This document shows positions 42,713-52,177 of a stretch of DNA of 64,000 nucleotides, piece by piece. Origin of the DNA: Bacillota bacterium (GTDB taxonomy: Bacteria; Bacillota; Clostridia; DSM-8532). The stretch spans positions 56,004 through 120,003 of the forward strand of contig JAEZJF010000032.1 in assembly GCA_023415825.1 (NCBI GenBank), given 5' to 3'. The notes beneath the pieces were generated by a model. The model saw only the letters and a list, made by a program, of their open reading frames with translations, was not told where the DNA came from and ran no database searches. A program made the translations under genes and the position numbers. The stretch's first letter is position 1, and each line of letters opens with the position of its first letter.

Positions 42713-44698
42713 ATGAACAGACCCAAATTTCCTAAACGTGCAGTTGTAACCGCCGGTATGCCTTACGGGAACAAAGAACTCCATCTTGGCCATATAGGGG
42801 GAGTATTTATTCATGCGGATACTTATGCACGATTTCTGCGTGACCGAATCGGCAAAGAAAATGTTATTTTTCTTTCCGGTACGGATTGTTATGGCTCTCC
42901 CATTATGGAAAGCTATCGTCAATTAATCAATGAAAATTCATTTGACGGCACAATCTATGATTTTGTTGAATTAAACCATAATCGTCAAAAAGAAGTTTTA
43001 TCCTTATATCATGTAGATTTGGATTTATTTGCTGGATCGGCTATAGAACCTTTTGCAAAGATTCATGAAGAATTTACCCTCGATTTTATAAACAACCTGT
43101 ATGTCAACGGACATCTTGATAAAATGACAACATCCCAATTCTATGATACGGAGCTAAAAATCTTTCTCAACGGGCGCCAGGTTATCGGGCAATGTCCCAT
43201 AGCCGGGTGTTCATCAGAAAAAGCATATGCGGATGAATGTTCTCTTGGACATCAATATATGCCAAACGAATTGATAAATCCAAAGAGTGTTCTTTCAGGG
43301 AATAAGCCTGTAATGCGGGATGTGACAAATTGGTATTTCAAGCTTGATCAGTTTCATCACTTGCTTTGCCAATGGGTGGAAAAGGTAAAAACCGAACCAA
43401 ATTCTCGAAGCTTTGCCGTAAAAAGCATTCAAGAATTCTTAGAACCACCCGTTATCTATATTAAGAAAGATCATATGGAATTGGTTGACGAGATAAGAAA
43501 TATTCTTCCTGAATATTCCTTGCAGGATGACGAAAAAAAATCTTCAACACGATTGATTTTCGATAGCCTTAAGAATAGGGAGCTAGCATGTCAAGTGCTT
43601 TCAGATCATTCCATTAGATTTCGCACGGGAAAAACCCTCGTTCCTTGCAGGTTGACCGGCAATATTGAATGGGGAGTTCAAGCGCCAGCTCTTGAAGGAT
43701 TGGATGACCTGACCGTCTGGGTATGGCCAGAATCACTTTGGGCACCCCTATCATTTACAAAAAGTTGTCTTGACCAGGGAAATAAGAGCGAAAAAGATTG
43801 GAAGAACTGGTGGTGCTCCAAAGATTCAAAAGTATATCAGTTTATAGGCGAGGATAATGTTTATTTTTACGGCCCTGTTGAAATGGCTATGTTTATGGCA
43901 AGCCAGAATAAAAATCCGACTGCTGATCCCCAAGAAGGGGAGCTCCAATTACCGGATCTCATCGTTAATAATCATCTTTTGTTTTTAGATAAAAAGGCGA
44001 GCAGCAGCGGTGAAATTAAACCGCCAACAGCAAGGGCGCTGCTTGAATATTATACACCTGAGCAATTGAGGGCGCATTTCCTAGGCTTGGGACTTGGTAT
44101 ACGAAGCGTTGGGTTCCAGCCCAAACCCTTAAACCCTAAAGCAGTTGAGAATAGCAGCGACCCAGTTTTAAAAGAAGGAAATCTGCTTTCAAATGTATTT
44201 AACAGGGCCGTAAGATCATGCTTTTATACCGCTTGGAAATACTATGATGGGAGGATTCCTTATGGAGAAATTAGCGAAGAGATACTGGATGAAGCTCAAC
44301 GGACTCTTCTGGAATATGAGAGATTGATGCACAAATGCGATTTTCATTTAGTTATGAATCTCATGGACATCTATATCCGGAACATAAATAAATATTGGGC
44401 AAAGAAGATTCGAGAGGCAGAAGAAAGTAATGATACGAATCTTCATAAGAAGGTGCTAATAAATACGTTTCACATGGTTCGAACGGCAACAGCTCTCATG
44501 CATCCTATCGCACCAGAGGGAACCAAGATGATTTGCGACTATCTCAACCTCGATATGGCTTTTTGGGATTGGGTAAACATATTTAAGCCCCTATATGCTT
44601 TTATGAAAGACCCAGAAAATCATAAGTTAAAATACTTGGAGCCGAGGGTTGATTTCTTTAAAAAGCATCCTAGTCAAATAAAACAATTTGATGAGTGA
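42713..44698 (+). CDS. methionyl-tRNA synthetase-like class I aminoacyl-tRNA synthetase
   Basis: This 661-residue protein resembles MetRS. It has a class I start (AVVTAGMPYGNKELHLGHIGG with HLGH as the HIGH motif, residues 24-27), FLSGTDCYGSPI, and a zinc-type cluster (CPIAGCSS ... DECSLGH, about 160-180). The KMSKS position reads KKASSSGE, so the motif is KASSS, with the first Lys and the later Ser kept but Met and the second Lys lost. An anticodon-binding helical domain follows. There is no C-terminal EMAP/tRNA-binding domain of the kind found in many bacterial MetRS. It may be a second MetRS or a MetRS-derived paralogue. The T-box specifier does not read Met, so I leave the symbol blank. 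Confidence 0.85.
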   Translation: MNRPKFPKRAVVTAGMPYGNKELHLGHIGGVFIHADTYARFLRDRIGKENVIFLSGTDCYGSPIMESYRQLINENSFDGTIYDFVELNHNRQKEVLSLYHVDLDLFAGSAIEPFAKIHEEFTLDFINNLYVNGHLDKMTTSQFYDTELKIFLNGRQVIGQCPIAGCSSEKAYADECSLGHQYMPNELINPKSVLSGNKPVMRDVTNWYFKLDQFHHLLCQWVEKVKTEPNSRSFAVKSIQEFLEPPVIYIKKDHMELVDEIRNILPEYSLQDDEKKSSTRLIFDSLKNRELACQVLSDHSIRFRTGKTLVPCRLTGNIEWGVQAPALEGLDDLTVWVWPESLWAPLSFTKSCLDQGNKSEKDWKNWWCSKDSKVYQFIGEDNVYFYGPVEMAMFMASQNKNPTADPQEGELQLPDLIVNNHLLFLDKKASSSGEIKPPTARALLEYYTPEQLRAHFLGLGLGIRSVGFQPKPLNPKAVENSSDPVLKEGNLLSNVFNRAVRSCFYTAWKYYDGRIPYGEISEEILDEAQRTLLEYERLMHKCDFHLVMNLMDIYIRNINKYWAKKIREAEESNDTNLHKKVLINTFHMVRTATALMHPIAPEGTKMICDYLNLDMAFWDWVNIFKPLYAFMKDPENHKLKYLEPRVDFFKKHPSQIKQFDE

Positions 44699-44716
44699 TA
44701 AGTGGAGTTTTCAAAG

Positions 44717-44749
44717 ATGAGGCTTCCAGAATACCCTCTGGTGGCCTCA
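44717..44749 (+). terminator. hairpin after the MetRS-like gene
   Basis: ATGAGGC...GCCTCAT with an inner CCAGA/TCTGG forms a long stem-loop 20-50 nt past the stop, but no clear U-run follows. It lies between convergent genes and may end transcription weakly. Confidence 0.45.
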
Positions 44750-44811
44750 TTCAGAATTAGAACTTGAGTCTTATTACATAAGCAGAGGATGAATGTTATG
44801 GGATCAATGTG

Positions 44812-45576
44812 TTATATGTCTTTATTCCGAAAGCGCCATATGGCTATGACCGCAGTTAATGCACTCCAAGTAACCAGGATAATGAAAGCCATTAAAATCC
44901 CGGTGTATTCTATATTTCCTGCTTGTGCCACTCCCGAAAGCGTGTGTATTGCGGACGCGGGTAAAATCGGAATAAATGCCTCTTGAATTGTTTGGGGAAA
45001 AAGCTCCGCAATGGCAGGAAGAAACATTACCACAAGTGGTATCACGATACCGGCTGCTGTGCTTCTTGAGAAAAATGTAGCGCAAACTGTAAGCAAAACA
45101 TAAAAAAGCGGCATAGCAACACATCCAGTGGCAAACCGCCACACATCAGATGCTGGGAGCGTCTGCCCATGTATAGATGAAAGAATAAGCTGTCCATTGC
45201 CAAGCGTAATGAGAGCGACAATTACGCCCACTACGAATGACAGTAAGAAAAACATCAGGAGTTTCGCGCCAAAATAACGGGTTCGGTTTGGTGTCGTTAT
45301 AAGGTATGTCTGTATTGTTTTCCCCTGAAACTCTTTGCCAATTTGAACGGCGGAAAAAAGTATAAGCAGGATAGTTATTACATCTACACCAAGCATATTT
45401 GCTTCAATAACGGACATGGGTTTAAGCTGCGACAACGCTCTGTGTTGGGTTATTTCTGTTGTAAAAGCAAGCACGAGCCCCATTAAAACACTGAAAATTA
45501 TTGCAAACGGCAAATACAGCCGTGAAGATTTAGGAAACCATATTTTTTCCCATTCTGCATGAATAAAATGTGTCAT
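44812..45576 (-). CDS. ABC-2 type permease
   Basis: This 254-residue protein has six membrane segments and an ABC-2 layout (QIGKEFQGKTIQTYLITTPNRTRYFGAKL between helices 2 and 3, as in BcrB/YtrC-like permeases). It follows the ATPase gene by 20 nt and is the last gene of the hydrolase-MerR-ABC unit. It is probably an exporter of a peptide or drug-like compound; substrate unknown. Confidence 0.9.
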   Translation of the reverse strand: MTHFIHAEWEKIWFPKSSRLYLPFAIIFSVLMGLVLAFTTEITQHRALSQLKPMSVIEANMLGVDVITILLILFSAVQIGKEFQGKTIQTYLITTPNRTRYFGAKLLMFFLLSFVVGVIVALITLGNGQLILSSIHGQTLPASDVWRFATGCVAMPLFYVLLTVCATFFSRSTAAGIVIPLVVMFLPAIAELFPQTIQEAFIPILPASAIHTLSGVAQAGNIEYTGILMAFIILVTWSALTAVIAIWRFRNKDI

Positions 45577-45596
45577 CGCTTTGTCGCCTCCTGATT

Positions 45597-46508
45597 TTAA
45601 TTCAGCTTTAATCCTTTATAGTCTATTTTTCCGTCCACCAGTTCGGAAAAAAGCTGTTCCAGTGAAGGTTGATAGTTTACCAGTTCGTAAATGCGAATAC
45701 CACTTATAAAGGCAATATCTCCTATAGACTTTGTGGTCATTTTTCTTACATGAAGAATCTCGGGTTCTTGCATATCCACTTGAGCCCCGTTCTCTGTCAG
45801 TATTTTTCTTAGTTTAGGCATGTTGTCTGACCGCACTTGCACGTAAGAACCGAAACTTTTTTCCTGCATCTCTTTCATACTCATATCAGCAATCAGTTCA
45901 CCACGCGCAAGCACAATGACTCTGTCAGCTATTTCCTGAACCTCACTCAGTAAATGACTTGATACAAGAATGGCCTTACCCTGTTTTGCTAAATCCCTGA
46001 GTAGCGTGCGGAGCCAGTGAATACCCTCCACGTCCAAACCGTTAAAAGGTTCATCCATCATGACCGTTTCAGGCTCGCCTATAAGAGCACCGGCTATGCT
46101 AATCCTCTGCTTCATGCCAAATGAAAATTCACTTATTTTTTTATCAGCGACTTCTTGTAATCCGACAAATGCAAGAAGCTTATCAGCCCTGTTTTTATTT
46201 ATCCCGGCAGCAGTTGCTAAAATCATAAGATGCTGCCGAGGGGTCAGCCTTGCGTCTATAGCGCTGGCATCTACCATTGCACCGATTTTACTCAAAGGCC
46301 GTTCCAATGCGGCATAAGGTTTTCCAGCTACGGAAACACTCCCGGAAGTGGGTACGGCCAATCCAAGAATCATACGCATGGTTGTTGTTTTTCCGGCTCC
46401 GTTAGGGCCGAGGAAACCAGTGACTACACCGGGATGAATGTATAGGCTGATGTTGTTTACCGCGATTTTATCTACAAATTTCTTTGTCAGGTTTGTTAGT
46501 TGTATCAT
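45597..46508 (-). CDS. ABC transporter ATP-binding protein (BcrA/DrrA type)
   Basis: This 303-residue ATPase has Walker A GPNGAGKTTTM, signature FSFGMKQRISIA, Walker B VMMDEPFNGLD and the switch His in SSHLLSE, plus a C-terminal domain of about 90 residues. The layout is that of bacitracin-type exporters. It overlaps the MerR gene stop by 4 nt (ATGA) and drives the permease at 44812-45576. Confidence 0.94.
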   Translation of the reverse strand: MIQLTNLTKKFVDKIAVNNISLYIHPGVVTGFLGPNGAGKTTTMRMILGLAVPTSGSVSVAGKPYAALERPLSKIGAMVDASAIDARLTPRQHLMILATAAGINKNRADKLLAFVGLQEVADKKISEFSFGMKQRISIAGALIGEPETVMMDEPFNGLDVEGIHWLRTLLRDLAKQGKAILVSSHLLSEVQEIADRVIVLARGELIADMSMKEMQEKSFGSYVQVRSDNMPKLRKILTENGAQVDMQEPEILHVRKMTTKSIGDIAFISGIRIYELVNYQPSLEQLFSELVDGKIDYKGLKLN

Positions 46509-47311
46509 CGTTTTTTCCTTTCTTTCTGCCCGCTTTCAGTCGTGTCGAGATGTAAATCGTTTTGGGCGGCATATATTTCAAAAGCACTTTCTAGAAATTG
46601 GCTTGCGGAATTCATCATTTCTTCGTTTTTTGTCATCATTTGTTTTTCAAGATGAAGATCAGATAATTGTTTGATAAGGTCCACATTTCCACCCGTAAAA
46701 GATAAAACTGTGTCTCCCCAACGCTTAGCTAATTCCTGCGCCGCAATATTGTCCGGCGGTATGTTATCATAGAGTAAAATAGTTGCTTCAATTAATATTT
46801 CTTTCCATTTGTGATAGAATATTTGAATTGGTTCAATATCTTGAAATTGCGAAGAAAGCGCTTCCTGTTGCTCCTTTGTCAGCATTTGCGGGGCTTGAGA
46901 AAATATATCGTCCCCGGGCAAGGCACTAAGAAACTGTAACAGTATATGGAATGGAGGTTCTTTTCCCGCCTCAATCATATTGGACATAATGCCAATGGTG
47001 GCAAATGAAGTGTGCAAATGTTCCATTCTTTGCAACAAAAGAAGCTGCTGGTTTTTAAACATCTCCAGTAATTCTTTTGTATTGGGCTTAATTAAAAGCT
47101 GCTCTTTAATTTGATCTAACGAAAAATCAAGTGATTTATAAAACACAATTTGCTCAAGGCGAATCAAATCTTCCTGCGTGTAATAACGGCGTCCGCCCTC
47201 TGTTCTCCCGGATGAAGGTAGCAAGCCAATATTATCATAATGCTGAATGGTACGAATCGTCAATCCGGTAGCAGAAGCGATTTCACCGCTTGTGTACTTC
47301 TTTTCGGACAT
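46505..47311 (-). CDS. MerR-family regulator with TipAS-like effector domain
   Basis: This 268-residue protein has a MerR winged helix (KYTSGEIASATGLTIRTIQHYDNIGLLPS, shown by its parts: a helix-turn-helix, HYD, and GRRYYTQEDL in the wing), a dimerisation coiled coil, and a C-terminal domain of about 140 residues resembling the TipAS drug-binding fold. It sits between an alpha/beta hydrolase gene and the ABC genes and probably activates the cassette upon binding a drug or metabolite. It has no cysteine cluster of metal sensors. Confidence 0.92.
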   Translation of the reverse strand: MSEKKYTSGEIASATGLTIRTIQHYDNIGLLPSSGRTEGGRRYYTQEDLIRLEQIVFYKSLDFSLDQIKEQLLIKPNTKELLEMFKNQQLLLLQRMEHLHTSFATIGIMSNMIEAGKEPPFHILLQFLSALPGDDIFSQAPQMLTKEQQEALSSQFQDIEPIQIFYHKWKEILIEATILLYDNIPPDNIAAQELAKRWGDTVLSFTGGNVDLIKQLSDLHLEKQMMTKNEEMMNSASQFLESAFEIYAAQNDLHLDTTESGQKERKKR

Positions 47312-47344
47312 TTTATCCCCTCCTCGCGGAACCTTTTCTATTGG

Positions 47345-48262
47345 TTATCGCCAAAACGCATTCAAATCAGTTTCCAGCTCGTTCACAACCTCCATAGGTA
47401 GAGAGTGGGTTGTATTTGTCCATACCCTGATCGTAGCGTTGGGAATTCTGTTTGCGTTTTCAACCGCCTTTTTTCCGGTTATAGGTGAATGATCTGCTAG
47501 TGCAACATAGACCGGCATATCCAGCTTTGCAAGCTCCGCTGTTGTAAGGGTTTTTGGCGTTGGTAACGACAAAGAATAGTAGGTCGCAGCGGCCTTAACC
47601 ATTCGCGCGATGGGGTCATCCGATACTATGTCGGAAGCATCTGCGCCTGATATTTTCGCCAAGCCGTAATTGCGCCAGGCTTCGGGGAGAAAACTCATAC
47701 TTGCTACTGATGCCCAGAATAGAGTGGAAAACGGAGGAATATTTAATGCAAATGCCGGTTCAAGTAGCGTCAGCGTTTGAACCTGTCCCGGATGACGAAG
47801 CGCGAAATTCGCCGCATAACCTCCGCCAAATGAATGCCCGACAACATGAGCGCGTTTGATGCAAAGCTCATCCAGTGTTTCACTAATCCAGTCGGTGACA
47901 GCATCAATGTTTTCCAAAGGTACGGACTGCGTGGATTTGCCCGCGTCGCCAAGGGCGTCAACGGCATAGACCGTATGATTTTTTGTAAAGCCTTTCATAT
48001 TTTTTTGCCACATGGGCGCTCCGGAACTATGACCGGGTAGGAGTACTACAGGAGGCTCGCTACTGTTTTCCCAATTTAACCACTCATAGGCTCTGACGGT
48101 TCCCCAAGAAGTATTGATGTCATGTATTGCAGGTGGAGAGGACATTGCTCCCATGACCTCGTCATATGCCTTAAGATATATTTTTCTCCCCGCCACGTCC
48201 GTAAAATAGCCGACACCGCGACGCTTTGGTTTTGTTTTATCGGGTATTTTAGCTTTCCCCAT
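47345..48262 (-). CDS. alpha/beta hydrolase
   Basis: This 305-residue protein has an alpha/beta-hydrolase fold: PPVVLLPGHSSGAPMW (oxyanion region), nucleophile Ser in VVGHSFGGGYAAN, Asp in YVALADHSPITG and His in TNTTHSLPME. No signal peptide. AAAGGAGAAG precedes the ATG. It is the first gene of a unit with a MerR regulator and a BcrA-type exporter, so it may detoxify the same compound that the exporter removes. The ester or amide substrate is unknown. Confidence 0.92.
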   Translation of the reverse strand: MGKAKIPDKTKPKRRGVGYFTDVAGRKIYLKAYDEVMGAMSSPPAIHDINTSWGTVRAYEWLNWENSSEPPVVLLPGHSSGAPMWQKNMKGFTKNHTVYAVDALGDAGKSTQSVPLENIDAVTDWISETLDELCIKRAHVVGHSFGGGYAANFALRHPGQVQTLTLLEPAFALNIPPFSTLFWASVASMSFLPEAWRNYGLAKISGADASDIVSDDPIARMVKAAATYYSLSLPTPKTLTTAELAKLDMPVYVALADHSPITGKKAVENANRIPNATIRVWTNTTHSLPMEVVNELETDLNAFWR

Positions 48263-48313
48263 ATTATCTTCTCCTTTAGCTACGTGGAAGTCTAATATTA
48301 TTATAATTCATTA

Positions 48314-48325
48314 CGTTACGTAACG
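48314..48325. promoter_or_regulatory. palindrome upstream of the hydrolase-MerR-ABC unit
   Basis: CGTTACGTAACG is a perfect 12-bp palindrome about 52-63 nt before the hydrolase start; minus-strand TATAAT follows 13 nt later. It is a candidate operator for the MerR protein or another regulator. Confidence 0.5.
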
Positions 48326-48350
48326 AGCAAGCATTTTTTCTCGAAACTGG

Positions 48351-48397
48351 CTAAAATAAAAATAATAATGACCTCCTCATAATTGAGAAGGCCATTA
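48351..48397 (-). terminator. terminator after glmS
   Basis: AATGGCCTTCTC and GAGGAGGTCATT pair over 12 positions (two G-U wobbles) around a 6-nt loop (48367-48396), followed in the minus direction by ATTATTTTTATTTTAG. It begins 37 nt past the glmS stop. Confidence 0.88.
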
Positions 48398-48433
48398 ATG
48401 TTTTTTAACAACTTTATTACAATTTGAGTAGCT

Positions 48434-50260
48434 TTACTCCACTGTCACACTCTTTGCCAAATTTCTCGGCTTATCAACGTCGTTGCCCTTCATGACCGAA
48501 ACATAATAGGCAAAAAGCTGCAAGGGTGTTACCGCAACAACCGGAGCAAAAAGCGGGTCCATGTCCGGAATTGTAATGACAGCATCGGCCACCTTTGAAA
48601 CCTCTTCAGCATGCCTTTCCGATGCAATGGCCAAAACCACTGCCCCTCTTGCCTTAACCTCCCGGATATTGCTGACCATCTTGTCAAAGAGCTGCTCCTG
48701 GGTCAGAGGGCATACCACCAGTGTCCCTTCTTCGATTAATGCAATGGTGCCATGCTTGAGCTCACCGCCGGCATAGGCCTCCGAGTGAATATAGGAGATT
48801 TCTTTGAGTTTCAGGGAGCCTTCCATGGAAAGGGCATAATCCAGGCCTCTCCCGATGAAAAAGACGCTCTTGGCGTTAAAGTGCTCATAGGCGAATTTTT
48901 GAATAAGCTCTTTCTTCTGAAGTACATGCTCAACCCTATTTGGCAGTTCTTGAAGCTGAGTCAGATAGTTCTGGAAGGCCTTGTCATCCAATAGACCCTT
49001 TCTTCGCGCGAAGCTCAATGCCACAAGACATAATGCCGACAATTGGGTGTTATAGGCCTTGGTGGAAGCAACGGCTATTTCAGGTCCGGCCCAGGTATAC
49101 AGCACATCATCGGCCTCTCTTGCTATTGAGCTTCCGACCACATTCACGATGCCCAGAATTCGTGAACCCTTTTTCTTTGCTTCACGCATTGCCATCAAGG
49201 TATCCAGGGTTTCTCCGGATTGACTGATGACGATGGTGATTTGCTTATCATTGACCAGAGGATCACGATAGCGGAATTCGGAAGCTAGATCAACCTCAAC
49301 CGGAATCCGCGCCAGTTTTTCAATGGCGTATTTTCCGACAACACCGGCATGATAGGCTGTTCCGCAGGCAACGATATTAATTTTCTCACAATTTTTGACC
49401 ATATCATCAGTCAGGTTGAACTTGTCCAGTACAATCTCATTATTTTGAATTCTGGGACTAATGGTCGCCTTAATGGCCGAGGGTTCGTCAAACATCTCCT
49501 TTATCATGAAATGCTCGTATCCGCCTTTTTCAGCCGAGGTCACATCCCAGTCCACATGAAAGACCTCACGGTTGACTTTTTCGCCCAAAAGGTTATAAAT
49601 CTCTACCTTGTCGGCACTAAGGCTCACAACCTCTTTATCCTCAAGTATATAGATGTCCCGGGTATGCTCCAATATGGCCGGAATATCTGATGCAATAAAG
49701 TTTTCACCCTCTCCAAGGCCTACGATGAGCGGGCTGTCCTTTCTTGCTGCAACAAACTGCTGAGGGCAATCGGTGCATACCACTCCCAGAGCATAGGCTC
49801 CTTCCACATCATTTAAAGTGTTCATTACGGCCTTAATCAAATTCCCTTTGTAGTTATAATCGATCAGTTGGGCAATGACCTCGGTATCCGTTTCGGATTG
49901 AAATACATAACCCTTACCCATTAAAAATTCCTTGAGCATCATGTAATTCTCAATGATTCCGTTATGTACAACCGCGATCTTTCCACTGTTGCTGATATGG
50001 GGATGGGAATTCACGTCATTGGGCTCTCCATGAGTCGCCCACCGTGTATGACCGATACCCATGATCCCTGGGAGCTTAAGATCCTTCAGCTTTTCCTCAA
50101 GGACGGCGAGGCGTCCTTTTGCCTTTATAACATCAATTTTCTCATCGTTAATAATGGCAACGCCTGCAGAGTCATATCCTCTGTATTCAAGCTTTTTTAA
50201 TCCGTTTATTAAAATAGGGGTAACATCCTTTTTTCCAACATAACCAACAATTCCGCACAT
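48434..50260 (-). CDS. glmS: glutamine-fructose-6-phosphate aminotransferase (isomerizing)
   Basis: This 608-residue enzyme makes glucosamine-6-phosphate from fructose-6-phosphate and glutamine, the entry to UDP-GlcNAc for cell-wall synthesis. The N-terminal glutaminase domain starts MCGIVGYVG, with catalytic Cys 2 and the LEYRGYDSAG loop. Two SIS domains follow (IVACGTAYHAG, ISQSGETLDT, FIGRGLDYALSMEG), and the C terminus ends LAKSVTVE as usual. GGAGAG precedes the ATG. It is controlled by the glmS ribozyme upstream and may be co-transcribed with glmM. Confidence 0.98.
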   Translation of the reverse strand: MCGIVGYVGKKDVTPILINGLKKLEYRGYDSAGVAIINDEKIDVIKAKGRLAVLEEKLKDLKLPGIMGIGHTRWATHGEPNDVNSHPHISNSGKIAVVHNGIIENYMMLKEFLMGKGYVFQSETDTEVIAQLIDYNYKGNLIKAVMNTLNDVEGAYALGVVCTDCPQQFVAARKDSPLIVGLGEGENFIASDIPAILEHTRDIYILEDKEVVSLSADKVEIYNLLGEKVNREVFHVDWDVTSAEKGGYEHFMIKEMFDEPSAIKATISPRIQNNEIVLDKFNLTDDMVKNCEKINIVACGTAYHAGVVGKYAIEKLARIPVEVDLASEFRYRDPLVNDKQITIVISQSGETLDTLMAMREAKKKGSRILGIVNVVGSSIAREADDVLYTWAGPEIAVASTKAYNTQLSALCLVALSFARRKGLLDDKAFQNYLTQLQELPNRVEHVLQKKELIQKFAYEHFNAKSVFFIGRGLDYALSMEGSLKLKEISYIHSEAYAGGELKHGTIALIEEGTLVVCPLTQEQLFDKMVSNIREVKARGAVVLAIASERHAEEVSKVADAVITIPDMDPLFAPVVAVTPLQLFAYYVSVMKGNDVDKPRNLAKSVTVE

Positions 50261-50524
50261 AAATAAAACTCTCCTTCATTAATTTTAACTATGACAATTA
50301 AACCTTCGGGTTATACCTCAGGTACTTTGCTGTTTCTTTGTCGCGGGCTTTGCTCTAAAACGCCTGAAAATAGTATAGTTTGCTCTTACAGGCATAGCCC
50401 AACACAGCCCTGGCACGCACAAAAAAGCATACGCAAAGAACAGCACATGGTTTAGTTAAGATCCCAATTATGATTGAAAAATGAAACTAAAAAGAAATGC
50501 AGGAAAGTCCACTTAACACATTCT
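50261..50524 (-). other. long spacer between glmS ribozyme and glmS
   Basis: About 260 nt separate the ribozyme core from the glmS start. I see no frame of note and no terminator with a U-run. Other glmS ribozymes usually lie closer to the gene. Confidence 0.4.
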
Positions 50525-50714
50525 GTTCCGTCGTCACCGACTGGCTTTGTAGGTGTTGTTACGATGGTGGCACACCGGAGGGTTTCCGCCGAAGATTCGA
50601 TATCCTCCCTCTCCTCGTCAACTCAGTGATTTCAAGCTTTGAAATCTCCTGGAAACAATGATACGATACTTACTCCGTAAATATCTTTCATCATTGTTAC
50701 TGAGTCCTGGCGCT
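50525..50714 (-). ncRNA. glmS ribozyme (glucosamine-6-phosphate-activated)
   Basis: The minus strand carries the ribozyme signature: cleavage site before GCGCCAGGACTCAG (between 50714 and 50713), a pairing-1 extension, the core GTTGACGAGGAG...GGATATCGAATCTTCGGCGG, and CCCTCCGG, followed by P3/P4 elements to about 50525. GlcN6P acts as cofactor for self-cleavage, and the cleaved message is degraded, repressing GlmS when product is plentiful. It is located between glmM and glmS, as in many Firmicutes. Confidence 0.95.
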
Positions 50715-50827
50715 TTTCATACTGTTTATAAACTTAAGCCTCCTATCCAACAGTTTTACTTTTGCATTTCACTTCTATTATATTCTATTTGGTTTACTAT
50801 GATCATGCAAGATAAATAATGAACAAA

Positions 50828-52177
50828 TCAACCTAAACGTTCCTCAATCATCTTGACAAGCTCCACAGCTTTTTTTGTGATGAATTCCTGATCCCGGCCT
50901 TCAATCATGACGCGGACCAATGGCTCGGTTCCAGATGGTCTTATAAGAACACGACCTTCTCCGTGGAAGGTTTCCTCAAGCTCCTGGCATTTTTCTTCAA
51001 TGACGACATCATCCAGATAAGCGTTTTTCTTGTCATTGCTGACTTTGGCATTTTTGAGAACCTGGGGGAAAACGGTCATAACACTTGCCAACTCCGAGAG
51101 CTTCTTACCGGATTCCTTCAGTACCTGTAAAAGCTGCAATGCTGTAACAAGGCCATCACCGGTAGTATTGAAAGTACGGATGATAACGTGGCCGGACTGC
51201 TCGCCGCCAAGAATAAAGTCGCCCTCCAGCATTTTTTCGAGAACATAGCGGTCGCCCACATTGGCTTTGAGAATATTAAGCCCGTTTTCTCTCGCCATGA
51301 CGTCAAATCCCAGATTGCTCATGACAGTGGCCACGATGGTATCCTTTTTGAGAAGACCTTTTTTCTTAAGGCTCAACCCTATAATAGCCATAATTCTGTC
51401 GCCATCCACCAGTTGCCCCTTTTCATCGACAACCAGAACCCGGTCAGCGTCTCCGTCAAAGGCAATGCCTATATCACAGCCATTATCAACGGTATAATGC
51501 TTCAATGCCTCCATATGTGTGGAGCCGCAATCCTTATTAATGTTTAATCCGTCGGGATCATTGCTGATAACCAAAAGCTCGGCCCCTAGCTTGCGCACCG
51601 CTTTGGGAGAGGTTACGAAAGACGCGCCATTGGCACAGTCCATAGCGACTTTCAAACCTTTTAAGCTGCATTGAATGGTGTTCATGGCAAATGCCACATA
51701 ATCATCAACTGCCGTATGTAGATCAGAAGTAATTCCAACGCCTTCGCCCATGGGGTTGGGGACAGTTTCGGCGTTATCCAGAATAATGGCCTCAATACGC
51801 TCCTCCAGGGAATCTGAAAGCTTAAAGCCTTCGCTGTTAAAGAACTTGATACCATTAAATTCAGCAGGATTATGGGATGCTGAAATAACCACGCCCGCAT
51901 CAAAATTATTTTTTTGCACCAAATGAGCTATGGCCGGTGTAGGAATGAATCCAGCCAGGACCGCCTCGGCTCCTGCTGAGCATATGCCTGCGATAAGCGC
52001 TTTTTCCAGCATATCACCGGATCTGCGGGTATCCTTTCCAACCAATATTCTGGGCATATGACTTGTTTCACTTGCCAGCACATAGGCTCCGGCCCTCCCA
52101 AGCTGGAAAGCCAGCTCCCCTGTTAATTCCGTATTGGCAACACCTCTTACACCGTCCGTACCAAAGAGTCTTCCCAT
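50828..52177 (-). CDS. glmM: phosphoglucosamine mutase
   Basis: This 449-residue enzyme converts GlcN-6-P to GlcN-1-P. It shows MGRLFGTDGVRG at the start, the catalytic phosphoserine loop VVISASHNPAEFNG, the metal loop FDGDADRVL, the sugar-binding GGEQSGH and the phosphate-binding RPSGTEPLVRVM. The start at 52177 follows GGAGG; upstream in-frame codons run toward tRNA-Val and are not part of the gene. It lies upstream of the glmS ribozyme and glmS, placing two consecutive steps of amino-sugar synthesis together. Confidence 0.98.
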   Translation of the reverse strand: MGRLFGTDGVRGVANTELTGELAFQLGRAGAYVLASETSHMPRILVGKDTRRSGDMLEKALIAGICSAGAEAVLAGFIPTPAIAHLVQKNNFDAGVVISASHNPAEFNGIKFFNSEGFKLSDSLEERIEAIILDNAETVPNPMGEGVGITSDLHTAVDDYVAFAMNTIQCSLKGLKVAMDCANGASFVTSPKAVRKLGAELLVISNDPDGLNINKDCGSTHMEALKHYTVDNGCDIGIAFDGDADRVLVVDEKGQLVDGDRIMAIIGLSLKKKGLLKKDTIVATVMSNLGFDVMARENGLNILKANVGDRYVLEKMLEGDFILGGEQSGHVIIRTFNTTGDGLVTALQLLQVLKESGKKLSELASVMTVFPQVLKNAKVSNDKKNAYLDDVVIEEKCQELEETFHGEGRVLIRPSGTEPLVRVMIEGRDQEFITKKAVELVKMIEERLG

